Positions 1-8,411 of a DNA stretch of 64,000 nucleotides are shown piece by piece (position 1 is the stretch's first letter; each line of letters begins with the position of its first letter). A model generated the notes under the pieces. That model was not told where the DNA came from. It searched no databases and saw only the letters and a program-made list of their open reading frames with translations. A program made the position numbers and the translations under genes. The DNA lies in assembly GCF_000763135.2 (NCBI RefSeq), contig NZ_JRPR02000002.1:186001-250000 (forward strand), given 5' to 3'. Source of the DNA: Helicobacter jaachi (GTDB taxonomy: Bacteria > Campylobacterota > Campylobacteria > Campylobacterales > Helicobacteraceae).

Positions 1-792
1 TGGCATAACACAAAGCGAGTTTGAGCTCATCACCCACTTAAGATTACTCGCCACATCATTGCCCTCTAAAGAAAGCAAAAATTTATAGGGCAAATGTTTG
101 GCAAGACTTAGCTTTGGCTTTTGCCATTGTGGGTGAATAGCCTTGCTGCCAGTATGCCCCAAATCACAAAGAGCGTGCTCAAAGTATTTCTCAAAAAAAT
201 TTATGCGATGAGGTTGGTAAATCCCGCCACGATAAAAGAGCCTATCTTGCTTAGATTCAAAGCTATAGGGGTCATTAATGAAAGTAAAATGCCGCACTTT
301 TTCAAGGTTAAGCAAAGTGGAGTAAGCAAATGGCGGGCTAGATTCTGTAGTTGTGGTGTGAGGTATAGAATCTAGCGTGGAGCGGGATTTAGATGTTGTA
401 TTCGCCCCCCCCCCCGTTAAATTTTGTGCTAGATTTGCTTTAATTGGGCGCGATTTAGTGATAGAGGGCTTAGGGCAGATAAAATTCACATCGCCAAAGG
501 CAAAATTTGCCCGAAAATGCTGCGGAAAATAGCGCGTAAATTCATAAGTATCAAAAAAATACACGGTTTTTTTGCGTGTGAAACGCACATAACTAAGCCT
601 TTTCGCTGCCTCATCAAGCGGCGTTTGGCTGCTTAGTTGGCAGTAATAATCCACACGCGATTTAATGTAGTCAATATCTGCCCTATCGTGGATATTTTTT
701 AGAATTTTCTCTCTATTTTTGGGCAAAAATACGCTTGGCACAAGCATTCGCGCAATGCCTTTAAGGTTGTAGAAAAAATAATTATTTTTCAC
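1..792 (-). CDS. GT90 (CAP10/LpsA-like) glycosyltransferase, phase-variable, 3' end outside window
   Basis: This is a putative LPS or capsule glycosyltransferase of family GT90. It starts at GTG 792, overlapping the TGA of the upstream epimerase gene (ATGTGA), so the two look translationally coupled. 264 codons are visible without a stop. Family marks in order are [43 protein letters not shown] and, near the left edge, [19 protein letters not shown], the conserved GT90 nucleotide-sugar region. A G11 tract (C11 at 405-415) encodes GGGG inside a Ser/Thr-rich insert between SRPI and LLNLEK. With 11 G the frame runs through both halves, so the visible part is ON; a change of 1 or 2 G would break it. 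The sugar is not known from sequence. Xylose is an inference from the coupled UDP-xylose synthase. Confidence 0.85.
   Translation of the reverse strand, partial: MKNNYFFYNLKGIARMLVPSVFLPKNREKILKNIHDRADIDYIKSRVDYYCQLSSQTPLDEAAKRLSYVRFTRKKTVYFFDTYEFTRYFPQHFRANFAFGDVNFICPKPSITKSRPIKANLAQNLTGGGANTTSKSRSTLDSIPHTTTTESSPPFAYSTLLNLEKVRHFTFINDPYSFESKQDRLFYRGGIYQPHRINFFEKYFEHALCDLGHTGSKAIHPQWQKPKLSLAKHLPYKFLLSLEGNDVASNLKWVMSSNSLCVMP
405..415 (-). repeat. poly-G11 tract, GT90 gene in frame (ON)
   Basis: Eleven C on the + strand read as G11 in the gene. The left flank in gene sense is TTAAC and the right flank is CG. With 11 G both flanks share one open frame. Such homopolymers slip during replication and switch surface genes in Helicobacter and Campylobacter. 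Confidence 0.9.
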
Positions 793-1727
793 ATTATCCC
801 CCTAAAATACCCAATCGTCTTTTCTAACCCTTCGCGAAGTTCTATTTTTGGACTCCAATTTAGCTCTTTTTTGGCGAGTGAAATGTCTGGCTGACGTTGT
901 TTTGGGTCATCTTGCGGGAGGGGTAAATGCACTAGTTTTGACTTAGATTCTGTTAGCTCTAGCACATTTTGGGCGAGTTCAAGCATGCTAAACTCATGCG
1001 GATTGCCGATATTCACAGGTCCTGTGAAGCCATCATTTGAATCCATTAGCGCAATCATACCGCTAATCAGGTCATCGACATAGCAGAAACTGCGCGTCTG
1101 CGCGCCATCGCCATATATCGTAATGTCCGCACCACGCAGCGCCTGAATGATAAAATTACTCACCACGCGCCCATCATTTGGGTGCATGCGCGGTCCGTAA
1201 GTGTTGAAAATCCGCATCACTTTTATCCGCAGATTATGCTGCCGCTTATAGTCGAAAAACAGCGTCTCAGCGCACCTTTTGCCCTCATCATAGCACGCGC
1301 GAATGCCAATAGGATTAACGCTGCCCTTGTAACTCTCAACCTGCGGGTGCACCTCAGGGTCGCCATAGACTTCACTCGTGCTTGCCTGCAGGATTTTAGC
1401 CTTGACGCGCTTGGCTAAGCCTAGCATATTTATCGCGCCCATTACCGAAGTTTTGGTCGTTTGCACAGGGTCGAATTGATAATGCACAGGGCTAGCCGGA
1501 CACGCAAGATTATAAATCTCATCGACCTCGACATACAGCGGGAAAGTCACATCATGCCGCATAAACTCAAATCGCGGGTGGGGCAGCAGATGGGCGATAT
1601 TTTGCTTTGTGCCGGTAAAAAGATTATCCACGCAAAGCACCTCATCGCCCCGCTCAATCAGTCTATCGCACAAATGCGAGCCTAAAAACCCCGCCCCGCC
1701 AGTCACTAGCACTTTTTTGTTTAGCAT
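789..1727 (-). CDS. uxs: UDP-glucuronate decarboxylase (UDP-xylose synthase)
   Basis: This is an SDR-fold enzyme converting UDP-glucuronate to UDP-xylose in the cytoplasm. The N-terminus has the NAD site [11 protein letters not shown]. The catalytic set is TSEVYGDP followed by the YxxxK motif ACYDEGKR, in the arrangement typical of UXS rather than of GalE or RmlB. Then follow [10 protein letters not shown] and the UXS-like [11 protein letters not shown]. The start at 1727 is chosen because AAAGGAG lies just upstream; an in-frame ATG at 1751 would add eight residues and has no such site. 312 aa is normal for the family. Its last codons overlap the GT90 start. G+C looks higher than in neighbouring genes and the AGAATCT motif is rare in it, which hints at transfer. 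Confidence 0.92.
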   Translation of the reverse strand: MLNKKVLVTGGAGFLGSHLCDRLIERGDEVLCVDNLFTGTKQNIAHLLPHPRFEFMRHDVTFPLYVEVDEIYNLACPASPVHYQFDPVQTTKTSVMGAINMLGLAKRVKAKILQASTSEVYGDPEVHPQVESYKGSVNPIGIRACYDEGKRCAETLFFDYKRQHNLRIKVMRIFNTYGPRMHPNDGRVVSNFIIQALRGADITIYGDGAQTRSFCYVDDLISGMIALMDSNDGFTGPVNIGNPHEFSMLELAQNVLELTESKSKLVHLPLPQDDPKQRQPDISLAKKELNWSPKIELREGLEKTIGYFRGIM

Positions 1728-1816
1728 GAATTCTCCTTTAGATAAAGCCATTTAAGAGCGCCATTATAGCCCATAATAACCATGAGTTGTGTGTTTATAG
1801 AATCTATAAAGCTCAT

Positions 1817-2607
1817 TTACACTTTTCTAAAATAAAATCCGCGGAAGCTTGGCACGGATATATCTCTATGGAATGGGAGATAAATGCCATCAGTTGGCAC
1901 TCCCCATTCATCAACAAGCTCAAATCCGCGCGAAGTAAAGAAATTCACAAACTCATCTTTATTAAAAATATATAGCGGTTGATACACGAGGTTGAGCGCG
2001 TTTTGCAGGGTTACAAATGTGGGGACTTTGCTTTGGATAGGCATGCGGGTAAGGATAATATGTGCTATCTCCCCCCCCCAGTTAAATAATCCTCTAAAAA
2101 TTTGTAGGGATATTTGACATACCATAGCGCGGCGGAGGAGTGCAAAATGCTTGCCGCGCGCATAGTGGTGTCAAATGTGAGATTATTTATGCCTAGATTC
2201 TGTGTGATTGCCCTGCCGATAGTTACATTATTTTCTAGCTCGCACACGCTCCATTTGGGCGCAATATCTGTGCAGGAAGTGTATGCAAAATAATGCTCCC
2301 CATTACCCCCACCAAAGTCGCACACACTAGCGTTTGGAGTGCTAGCAAAGATTCTATCAAGCCAAAAAAACACAGGATATTCACTCTCTCTTGGCATAAG
2401 CTTTTGTGAAAAAATACGCGTAAGCTGGGCGATTTTTTCTTCTGTGGTGGGCTGCTTTTGCGTGCCATCGCCTATATGTGAGGGCTTTGCATTCATAGCT
2501 TGCTCAAAGCTATCAAACACGCCGCGATAGGCGATGTAGCCTCTAGGAAATCTCACATAATGATACACATCTTTTAAAAAGTGAAAGATTTTTTTAAACA
2601 AGCGCAT
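1817..2607 (-). CDS. TIGR04325-type methyltransferase, phase-variable, frame OFF
   Basis: The product is a putative SAM-dependent methyltransferase of the TIGR04325 (LIC12133) type, usually found in polysaccharide loci. The first frame runs from ATG 2607 (AAGGAT upstream) and contains RGVFDSFEQA, SVCDFGGGNGEHYFAY (the SAM motif) and WSVCELENN. It stops at about 2065 just after a G9 tract. The second frame (2065 to 1817) continues the protein with EIAHIILTRMPIQ, PTFVTLQNA and PLYIFNKDEFVNFF, as the family C-terminus should. G10 (or G7) would join the halves. As sequenced the protein is cut after about 180 residues, losing the C-terminal third. Clean conservation on both sides argues for phase variation rather than decay. 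Confidence 0.82.
2071..2079 (-). repeat. poly-G9 tract, methyltransferase out of frame (OFF)
   Basis: Nine C on the + strand, G9 in the gene. The upstream flank in gene sense is TTAACT, close to the TTAAC flank of two other tracts here. Reading TTA ACT GGG GGG GGG AGA TAG gives an immediate stop; one more G gives GAG ATA GCA and opens the frame. Confidence 0.88.
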
Positions 2608-2691
2608 AAATATCCTTTGTTTATAGAATCTAATAAAGGATTGTAGCAGCCTTGCGCTTAAGGGTTATAGAATCTGCCTTAGGAAATGAAG

Positions 2692-2799
2692 TCTAAACTG
2701 CAACTTTACTTTGAGGGCGCAAATTCGCGGCTTTGCTGCGAAATTATAAGAGCGCGCGGCTTTTTATCAAAGCAATAGCGCGGAAAATTATAGAATCTA
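2692..2799 (+). repeat. dispersed structured intergenic repeat, copy A
   Basis: This copy fills most of the gap between the methyltransferase gene and GT11 and reaches the GT11 stop codon. It shares GAGGGCGCAAAT, a hairpin with TTT loop (left arm 2721-2731, right arm 2735-2745), then GCGCGCGGCTTTTT...AAGCAATAGCGCGG and a closing TATAGAATCTA with copies at 17067, 36915, 45822 and 63721. The first hairpin differs in sequence from the other copies but still pairs. Confidence 0.75.
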
Positions 2800-3862
2800 A
2801 ATCTCCGCCCAAGTATGGTCTAGCAAGATATAATTTTGCTTGGCAATCATTTGTGACTGCGGGATTCGCGTTATGTCATTGAAAAAATATTTTGGCATAC
2901 ACACTATTTTATGCGGATTGTCATTAAGATATGCCGCCCACCAGCTAAATGTTGAGTTTGCCATAATGCCATGCTTGCACGCGCGCATAAGCTCAAGCTC
3001 TTGCGCGGCGTTGCCTTCATCATTATGCTTGACAAACTCCACTTTTAAGCCGCTAAAATCAATATATTTATGCGCATTACGCTCACACCATGGGATATTA
3101 TTGCTAAAGACAAATATATACGCCTTGCCCAAATGCTTTTTTAATATCTGAACAGCTTGATTATAATACGCACTGCCTAGCCTCACAAATGTGCCACCCT
3201 CCAAATAATCGCCCAAGCGAATGTGCAAAAACGCGCTTTGCGGTAGGGAGTGGATATATGCTTTTAATGCCTGATTTTGCGCAGTTAGAGGCGTTTTTAG
3301 GCAAAATTCTTTGTGCAAGATAGAATCTAGCCCTTGTAAATATGTGAGATTTTGAAAATATCCAATAGGTAGTGCGTGCGGGTGGAAGCTACCTTTAGCA
3401 CTTTGTGTGAAAGCCTGCCACACTCTATCATCTTTGTGGGACAAATGCTCATCATAGCGGTATTTGTATAGTGCAAAAATATCGGGCTTAAAAGCAAAAT
3501 TTCCCTTCAAAATTCCATAACGCAGGAGCGCATACATATACTTAAGCCACAGAGCCTTATCATGTGCGCACAAATAAGATTTGATATAGGCTGCATTATC
3601 GCACAAAGGAAGTGATAGATTAAAATGTGCAATTTCTAATAAGCGGATAGAATCTAGGCTAGAATCTTGTTGCGCCCCCCCCCCCGTTAAGTGTCTTAGA
3701 TTCTATGCTATGAGAAGTGGCAGATTTTGTGGGGCTAGATTCTGTATGTTGCGCGTATGATGTAACATCAAGCAGCACATCATATCCGCGCGCTTCAAGC
3801 GCTTTGGCAAAGGCGTAAATAAACATTTGATTGCCTAGCCCGCCAACTATTTGCACAATCAT
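2797..3862 (-). CDS. GT11 alpha-1,2-fucosyltransferase-like, phase-variable, frame OFF
   Basis: This is a putative FutC-like fucosyltransferase acting on LPS glycans. The first frame starts at ATG 3862 with the GT11 N-terminus IVQIVGGLGNQMFIYAFAKAL and stops at 3659 after a G11 tract. The second frame continues from the tract to 2797: LLEIAHFNLSLPLCD, then HIRLGDY (the GT11 GDP-fucose motif, usually HxRRGDY), YIFVFSNN, LMRACKHGIMANSTFSWWAAYL. G10 or G13 would fuse them. The tract sits in a Ser/Thr-rich linker with AGAATCT motifs that replaces the usual short loop. H. pylori futC is likewise switched by a poly-C tract. As sequenced only about 67 residues are made. Confidence 0.88.
3675..3685 (-). 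repeat. poly-G11 tract, GT11 gene out of frame (OFF)
   Basis: C11 on the + strand. In gene sense the context is CTTAAC-G11-CGCAAC. Eleven G lead to GCA ACA AGA TTC TAG (stop). Twelve also stop (CTA GCC TAG). Ten open GCG CAA CAA GAT TCT and the rest of the enzyme. Confidence 0.9.
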
Positions 3863-3975
3863 ACTTCCTCCTTAAAATACTCTAAAGCCGCGCACTATAG
3901 CATATTCTTAATAAAATACTAATTTATGCTAAAATCGCGCTTTACTTTCACATAAAGCACGCAAAGGATTCTATA

Positions 3976-5601
3976 ATGCTACAAACCATAAACCTCTCCA
4001 TGCGCTATGCTAGCAAAAAACTCTTTGAAAATGTCAATATCAAGCTTGATAAGGGCAAGCGTTATGGGCTTATTGGCGCAAATGGTGCAGGGAAAAGCAC
4101 ATTTTTAAAAATCCTAAGCGGGCAAAATGAAGCAAGCAGCGGCGAAGTGGTGATTGAGCAAGGGTTAAGGCTAGGCGTTTTAGGGCAAGACCAGTATGCC
4201 TTTGAAGATTTAAGCTTAAAAGATGCGGTGCTTATAGGTAATAAGCGGCTTTATGATGCGATTAAAAGAAAAGAATATCTCTATGAAAATGGTGATTTAA
4301 GCGATGAGAAGGTTAATGAGGAGTTAGGGCAGCTAGAGATGATATGTGCTGAAGAAGACCCAATGTATGAATGCGAAGTAGTGATTGAAAAGATTTTAGA
4401 GGATTTGGGCTTTGCAGCGAGTGTGCATAATGAGCCTATGCGCGCGCTTACAGGTGGGGATAAATTTAAAATATTGCTAGCACAAGTGCTATTCCCTAAG
4501 CCTGATATTTTGTTGCTTGATGAGCCTACAAATAACCTTGATTTGCACTCTATTGCATGGCTTGAGCAAAATTTGAAGCAAAGCGAGGGGACTTTGGTAG
4601 TTATTTCGCACGATAGGCATTTTTTAAATAGCGTTTGCACGCATATTTTGGATATGGATTTTGGCGGCGTGCGCGAATTTAGTGGGAATTATGATGATTG
4701 GTATATCGCTAGCACGCTAATTGCCAAGCAGCAAGAAATGGAGCGCAATAAAAAATTAAAAGAAAAAGAGGAGCTAGAATCTTTCATCGCACGCTTTTCT
4801 GCTAATGCCAGCAAGGCGCGGCAAGCTACAAGCCGACAAAAGCAGCTTGAAAAACTAGATATTAGCGCACTGCAGGTAAGCTCAAGGCGTGAGCCTAGCA
4901 TTGTTTTTAAACCTAATCGCGCTATTGGCAATGAAGCCTTAGAATGCGAGCATATAAGCAAATCTTTTCACACACAAGATGGGCAAAAGCAAGTAGTGCT
5001 AAATGATGTGAGCCTTAAAATCCTGCCCGGGGATAAAATTGCCATTATCGGTGCAAATGGTGTGGGCAAAAGCACGCTATGCAAGATTTTAGTAGAAGAG
5101 CTAGTGCCAGATAGTGGGGCAGTCAAATGGGGCGCTACGACGCAAAAGGGCTATTTCCCCCAAAATGTAAGCGAGGAGATAAGTGGGGAGGAGAGTTTGT
5201 ATGAGTGGCTAAGGGGATTTGATAAGAAAAAAGAGAGCGGTGAAATCCGCAATGCGCTTGGGCGAATGCTTTTTAGCGGTGAGGAGCAAGAAAAGCCCAT
5301 AAACGCGCTAAGTGGGGGAGAAAAGCATAGAATGGTGTTAAGCAAGCTTATGCTTGAGGGCGGTAATTTTTTAGTGCTAGATGAGCCCACAAATCATCTT
5401 GATTTAGAATCTATTATCGCACTTGGCGAGGCGCTGTATAAATTTAGTGGGAATGTGATTTGTGTAAGCCATGATAGGGAGTTAATTGATGCTTTTGCTA
5501 ATCGCATTATTGAACTTAAAATAGATTCTATAAATGGCGCGCAGCTTATTGATTTTCGTGGGAGTTATGAGGAGTATTTGGAGCAGTATAATTTAAAATA
5601 A
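3976..5601 (+). CDS. ybiT: ABC-F family ATPase (YbiT-like)
   Basis: This is a cytoplasmic ABC-F protein with two ATPase domains and no membrane segment. The family acts at the ribosome in translation. Domain 1: Walker A GANGAGKS (about residues 36-43), signature ALTGGDKFK, Walker B ILLLDEPTNNLD, switch ISHDRHF. A charged linker (KKLKEKEELESF) follows. Domain 2: Walker A GANGVGKS, signature LSGGEKHRM, FLVLDEPTNHLD, VSHDREL. 541 aa and the N-terminus MLQTINLSMRYASKKLFENV fit YbiT better than EttA or Uup. The RBS is AAGGAT. It stands between glycan genes without an obvious functional link to them. Confidence 0.9.
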   Translation: MLQTINLSMRYASKKLFENVNIKLDKGKRYGLIGANGAGKSTFLKILSGQNEASSGEVVIEQGLRLGVLGQDQYAFEDLSLKDAVLIGNKRLYDAIKRKEYLYENGDLSDEKVNEELGQLEMICAEEDPMYECEVVIEKILEDLGFAASVHNEPMRALTGGDKFKILLAQVLFPKPDILLLDEPTNNLDLHSIAWLEQNLKQSEGTLVVISHDRHFLNSVCTHILDMDFGGVREFSGNYDDWYIASTLIAKQQEMERNKKLKEKEELESFIARFSANASKARQATSRQKQLEKLDISALQVSSRREPSIVFKPNRAIGNEALECEHISKSFHTQDGQKQVVLNDVSLKILPGDKIAIIGANGVGKSTLCKILVEELVPDSGAVKWGATTQKGYFPQNVSEEISGEESLYEWLRGFDKKKESGEIRNALGRMLFSGEEQEKPINALSGGEKHRMVLSKLMLEGGNFLVLDEPTNHLDLESIIALGEALYKFSGNVICVSHDRELIDAFANRIIELKIDSINGAQLIDFRGSYEEYLEQYNLK

Positions 5602-5612
5602 AGGGAGGTGTA

Positions 5613-6835
5613 ATGAAAATTTTAATTTGTAATCTAGGCATTGGTGGAGGCGGTGCGGAACGCGTGCTGGTGGATTTTATCACTTATTGGGCAAACGCTA
5701 CAGAATCTGCAGCGGGCGTTAATAGCGCTGATACCAAAGGCACTAAGATGACTGCCAATACTGCCATAGCAGCAGCGGGGGGGGGGGGGGTATTAACCCT
5801 AAAAGCGATATAGATTTATTTCTTATCGAGCAGAAAGAGAAAGATTATTATCTACCATTTTGCCGCGAGCATTTGCGCAAGGTCTTTAGCTTCCCACATA
5901 TTTTTGGCAAAGTGCGATTTTTAAATAAATTTTTTAAACGTCGCGTGCTTAATAATCCTAGCCTTATAAATTACTTCATTAAAGAGCGCTATGATGTGAA
6001 TATCGGCTTTTTGGAGGGCATTAGCACGATATATATTTCGCAAAAAAATGGCGGGGCAAAGATTGGCTATATCCATATTGCTTTGAAAGATATGCGCGAT
6101 AATAAGCCTGATAAACAAGAGCTAGAGGCGTATATGCGCTGCGATAGGCTTATTTGCGTCTCTCACTATGCTAAAACCTCCCTGCTAGAGCTCTATCCGC
6201 AGCTAGATGCTAAGCGTGTGGAGGTGATTTATAATCCCATAAATAAAGAGCAGATTCTATACAAGGCAAATATAGAATCTATCCCTAAGCACACTTTTAG
6301 CTTTTTGCAAGTGGGCAGGCTCACTTATCAAAAGGGCTTAATAACGCTGCTAGAGGCAAATAAAATATTGCAAGATAAGGGCTTAGTGTATGAGATTTGG
6401 CTAGTGGGTGAGGGCGCGCGCTATAAAAAGGAGCTAGATTCTATAATCGCTGCGCAGGGCGTGCAAAATGTGCGATTTTTTGGCTTTTGCGCTAATCCCT
6501 ATCCATATATCAAGGCATGCGATGTGATGCTGCTGAGCTCGTATTTTGAGGGCTATGGGCTAGTTTTAGCAGAATCTTGCGTGCTAGAAAAAGCCATTAT
6601 TTCAAGCGATATTCCTAGTAGCAGGGAGGTTTTAACGCATGAGACATTAGGCGAGTGCGGAGCGTTCTTTACTTCTAAAAATGCGCAAAGTTTAGCCCAG
6701 CAGATGGAGGAGCTATACTGTAATGCCACAAGGCGCGAGGAGCTAGCGCATAAAGCCAAAGTGCGCGCGCAAGATTTTGATATAGCTAAAAGTGCTAAGC
6801 AGTTTGAAAGCCTGCTTACTCACCTTGTGAAGTAG
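5613..6835 (+). CDS. GT4-type glycosyltransferase, phase-variable, frame OFF
   Basis: This is a putative GT-B fold LPS glycosyltransferase. The start at 5613 has a strong AGGGAGGTG site. The N-terminus MKILICNLGIGGGGAERVL is typical of family 4. After about 55 residues the frame meets G14 and stops at about 5812. The other frame resumes with INPKSDIDLFLIEQ and runs to 6835: IGYIHIALKDM, RLICVSHYAK, KRVEVIYNPI, FLQVGRLTYQKG, YEIWLVGEGARYK, SSYFEGYGLVLAES (the GT4 donor site EGxGLVLxE). G12 or G15 would restore a protein of about 407 aa. The tract sits in a low-complexity Ala/Ser/Thr/Asn insert. It overlaps the convergent GT2-GT2 gene by 20 bp. Confidence 0.87.
5777..5790 (+). repeat. poly-G14 tract, GT4 gene out of frame (OFF)
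   Basis: Fourteen G, the longest homopolymer in the window. 14 G read GTA TTA ACC CTA AAA GCG ATA TAG. 13 G read TAT TAA. 12 or 15 G read GGT ATT AAC CCT and stay open. Confidence 0.92.
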
Positions 6836-8402
6836 TGTGCTTTAGCCCTTGTGCGCAAAAATGTGATTTATGCTTAATGGTATCAAGGTAAATGGCGTGA
6901 TTAGATGCTAGCATATCGCGCGTATTTTCTTTGTGATAGAGATGATAGGCAATAGCGGCAAATTTAAGCCGCTTAAGCTGCCCACCATGGAATAAAAATC
7001 GTGCGACAAACTCGCTATCCTCGCGCCCCCAGCCCACAAAGGCTTCATTAAAGCCATTAATATCCACACAATCAGCCTTAAAAAAGCTCATATTGCAGCC
7101 GCGAATGCCTTTAATAAAATCTTTTTTAGCAAAAAAGCGCGCATTTATCTTTGAAGTCTTAAATATAAGCGCTGATAAAAGTGCGCAGCGCGTGGCTTTA
7201 AAATCTTTTTTAGCAAAGGCTTTGCGAAAATTGTGTGAATCCATAATGTGTTGGGTAGTCTTAGCATCTAAAATCACGCGTGAGGCTTGTATAAATACTC
7301 CTCTTTGAGCTGCGCGCAAATGGTCTTTGATGAAGTGAGATTCTAAAATCATATCGCCATCGATGATAATAATATACTTGCCTTGAGCGGCTTTTATAGC
7401 AAGATTGCGGATAGCGCTTAGGCGAAAGCCTCTATCCTCCTGCCATATGTGCTTAAGCGCGCAGGGGAAATGCGGCATGTAAGATTCTATCAATTCACGC
7501 GTATCTTGCGCGCTGCCATCATCAGCAATTAATACTTCTTTAGGCAAGGGATTGAGCGCTTTTATAGAATCTAGCACGAGCGCTAGACGTTCTTTTTGAT
7601 TATAGGTGGTTACAATAAGCGTGCAGTCGCTAGGAGAGGGTTTATTTGCCTCATAGAGTTTCATATATTTAAAAAATGAGCCAAGTGCGTTGCATAGGCT
7701 AATAACAAAGCCTTTGTATCCATAGCAAAAGCCCTTTTTAAAAAAATAATTTCTCACAAAGCTCCAAAGCCCGCGTATAGTGGCTTTAAGCGGGCTAGCA
7801 GATTTATGAGTGTGCTGCGTGGCGTAAAGCGTGGTGTAGCGCTGCAATTTATCAAGGAGCTGCGCGATATTTTCATACGCGTAGTGCGTTAAACCATAGG
7901 GGAGTTTGATAGTTTTGGCATTAGGGGGGATTATCACGCTTTCATGCACGATATTATCATTAAAGCGCGTAAATTGCTTATTAAAAATGCGCCATACATA
8001 ATCAGGATACCACCCGCACGCCTTTATCCACTCTCCGCGATAGAGATTTTTGCGCGGCAGGGCGTAGATGTGGTTAGGCTGCATAGAATCTAGATGCGAT
8101 TGTATCCACTCTAGCGCGCTAGATTCTAAGATTTCATCTGCATCAATGCTTAAGATAATATCATGCTTAGCGTAGCTTATAGCGAGATTTTTAAGCGCGC
8201 CAAAGCCTATAAACTCGCTTTGATAAATGCGCAGATTCTTAAATGTTTGATTAAAATCTTGCGCGATTTTTAGCGTATCGTCGCTACTTTGGTTATCAAG
8301 GAGGATAATTTCATCAAAGGCTTGAAGTGATTGTAAGCACTGCGCAAGGGTATCTTGCGCATTTTTAACTAAAAGAGTTACACTTATTGGAATATTGCTC
8401 AA
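6816..8402 (-). CDS. tandem GT2-GT2 glycosyltransferase
   Basis: Two GT-A domains lie in one chain of 528 aa. Domain 1 (about 1-250) resembles LgtF/WaaE-type LPS glucosyltransferases: PISVTLLVKNAQDTL, IILLDNQSSDDT, ILSIDADEIL (DxD), PRKNLYRGEW. Domain 2 (about 258-528) starts LIVTTYNQKERL, with IADDGSAQDT, IIIIDGDMIL and GWGREDSEF, the C-terminal ED motif of galactosyltransferase-like GT2s. The start is TTG 8402: the stop codon of the upstream porin-like gene is in frame nine bases before it, so no longer start exists. Acceptor and donor cannot be read from sequence. It has no poly-G tract and is constitutive as far as can be seen. Confidence 0.85.
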   Translation of the reverse strand: MSNIPISVTLLVKNAQDTLAQCLQSLQAFDEIILLDNQSSDDTLKIAQDFNQTFKNLRIYQSEFIGFGALKNLAISYAKHDIILSIDADEILESSALEWIQSHLDSMQPNHIYALPRKNLYRGEWIKACGWYPDYVWRIFNKQFTRFNDNIVHESVIIPPNAKTIKLPYGLTHYAYENIAQLLDKLQRYTTLYATQHTHKSASPLKATIRGLWSFVRNYFFKKGFCYGYKGFVISLCNALGSFFKYMKLYEANKPSPSDCTLIVTTYNQKERLALVLDSIKALNPLPKEVLIADDGSAQDTRELIESYMPHFPCALKHIWQEDRGFRLSAIRNLAIKAAQGKYIIIIDGDMILESHFIKDHLRAAQRGVFIQASRVILDAKTTQHIMDSHNFRKAFAKKDFKATRCALLSALIFKTSKINARFFAKKDFIKGIRGCNMSFFKADCVDINGFNEAFVGWGREDSEFVARFLFHGGQLKRLKFAAIAYHLYHKENTRDMLASNHAIYLDTIKHKSHFCAQGLKHTTSQGE

Positions 8403-8411
8403 GTTGCGCGC

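Noticed and set aside
121-375. Open frame on the + strand near the left edge
   Set aside because: It is opposite the GT90 gene, whose frame carries clear family motifs; no ribosome site or known protein in this frame.
1817-6835. Reading the broken methyltransferase, GT11 and GT4 genes as pseudogenes or as pairs of separate short genes
   Set aside because: Each breaks only at a poly-G tract, both halves keep conserved motifs, and one plausible slip restores them. Phase variation is simpler.
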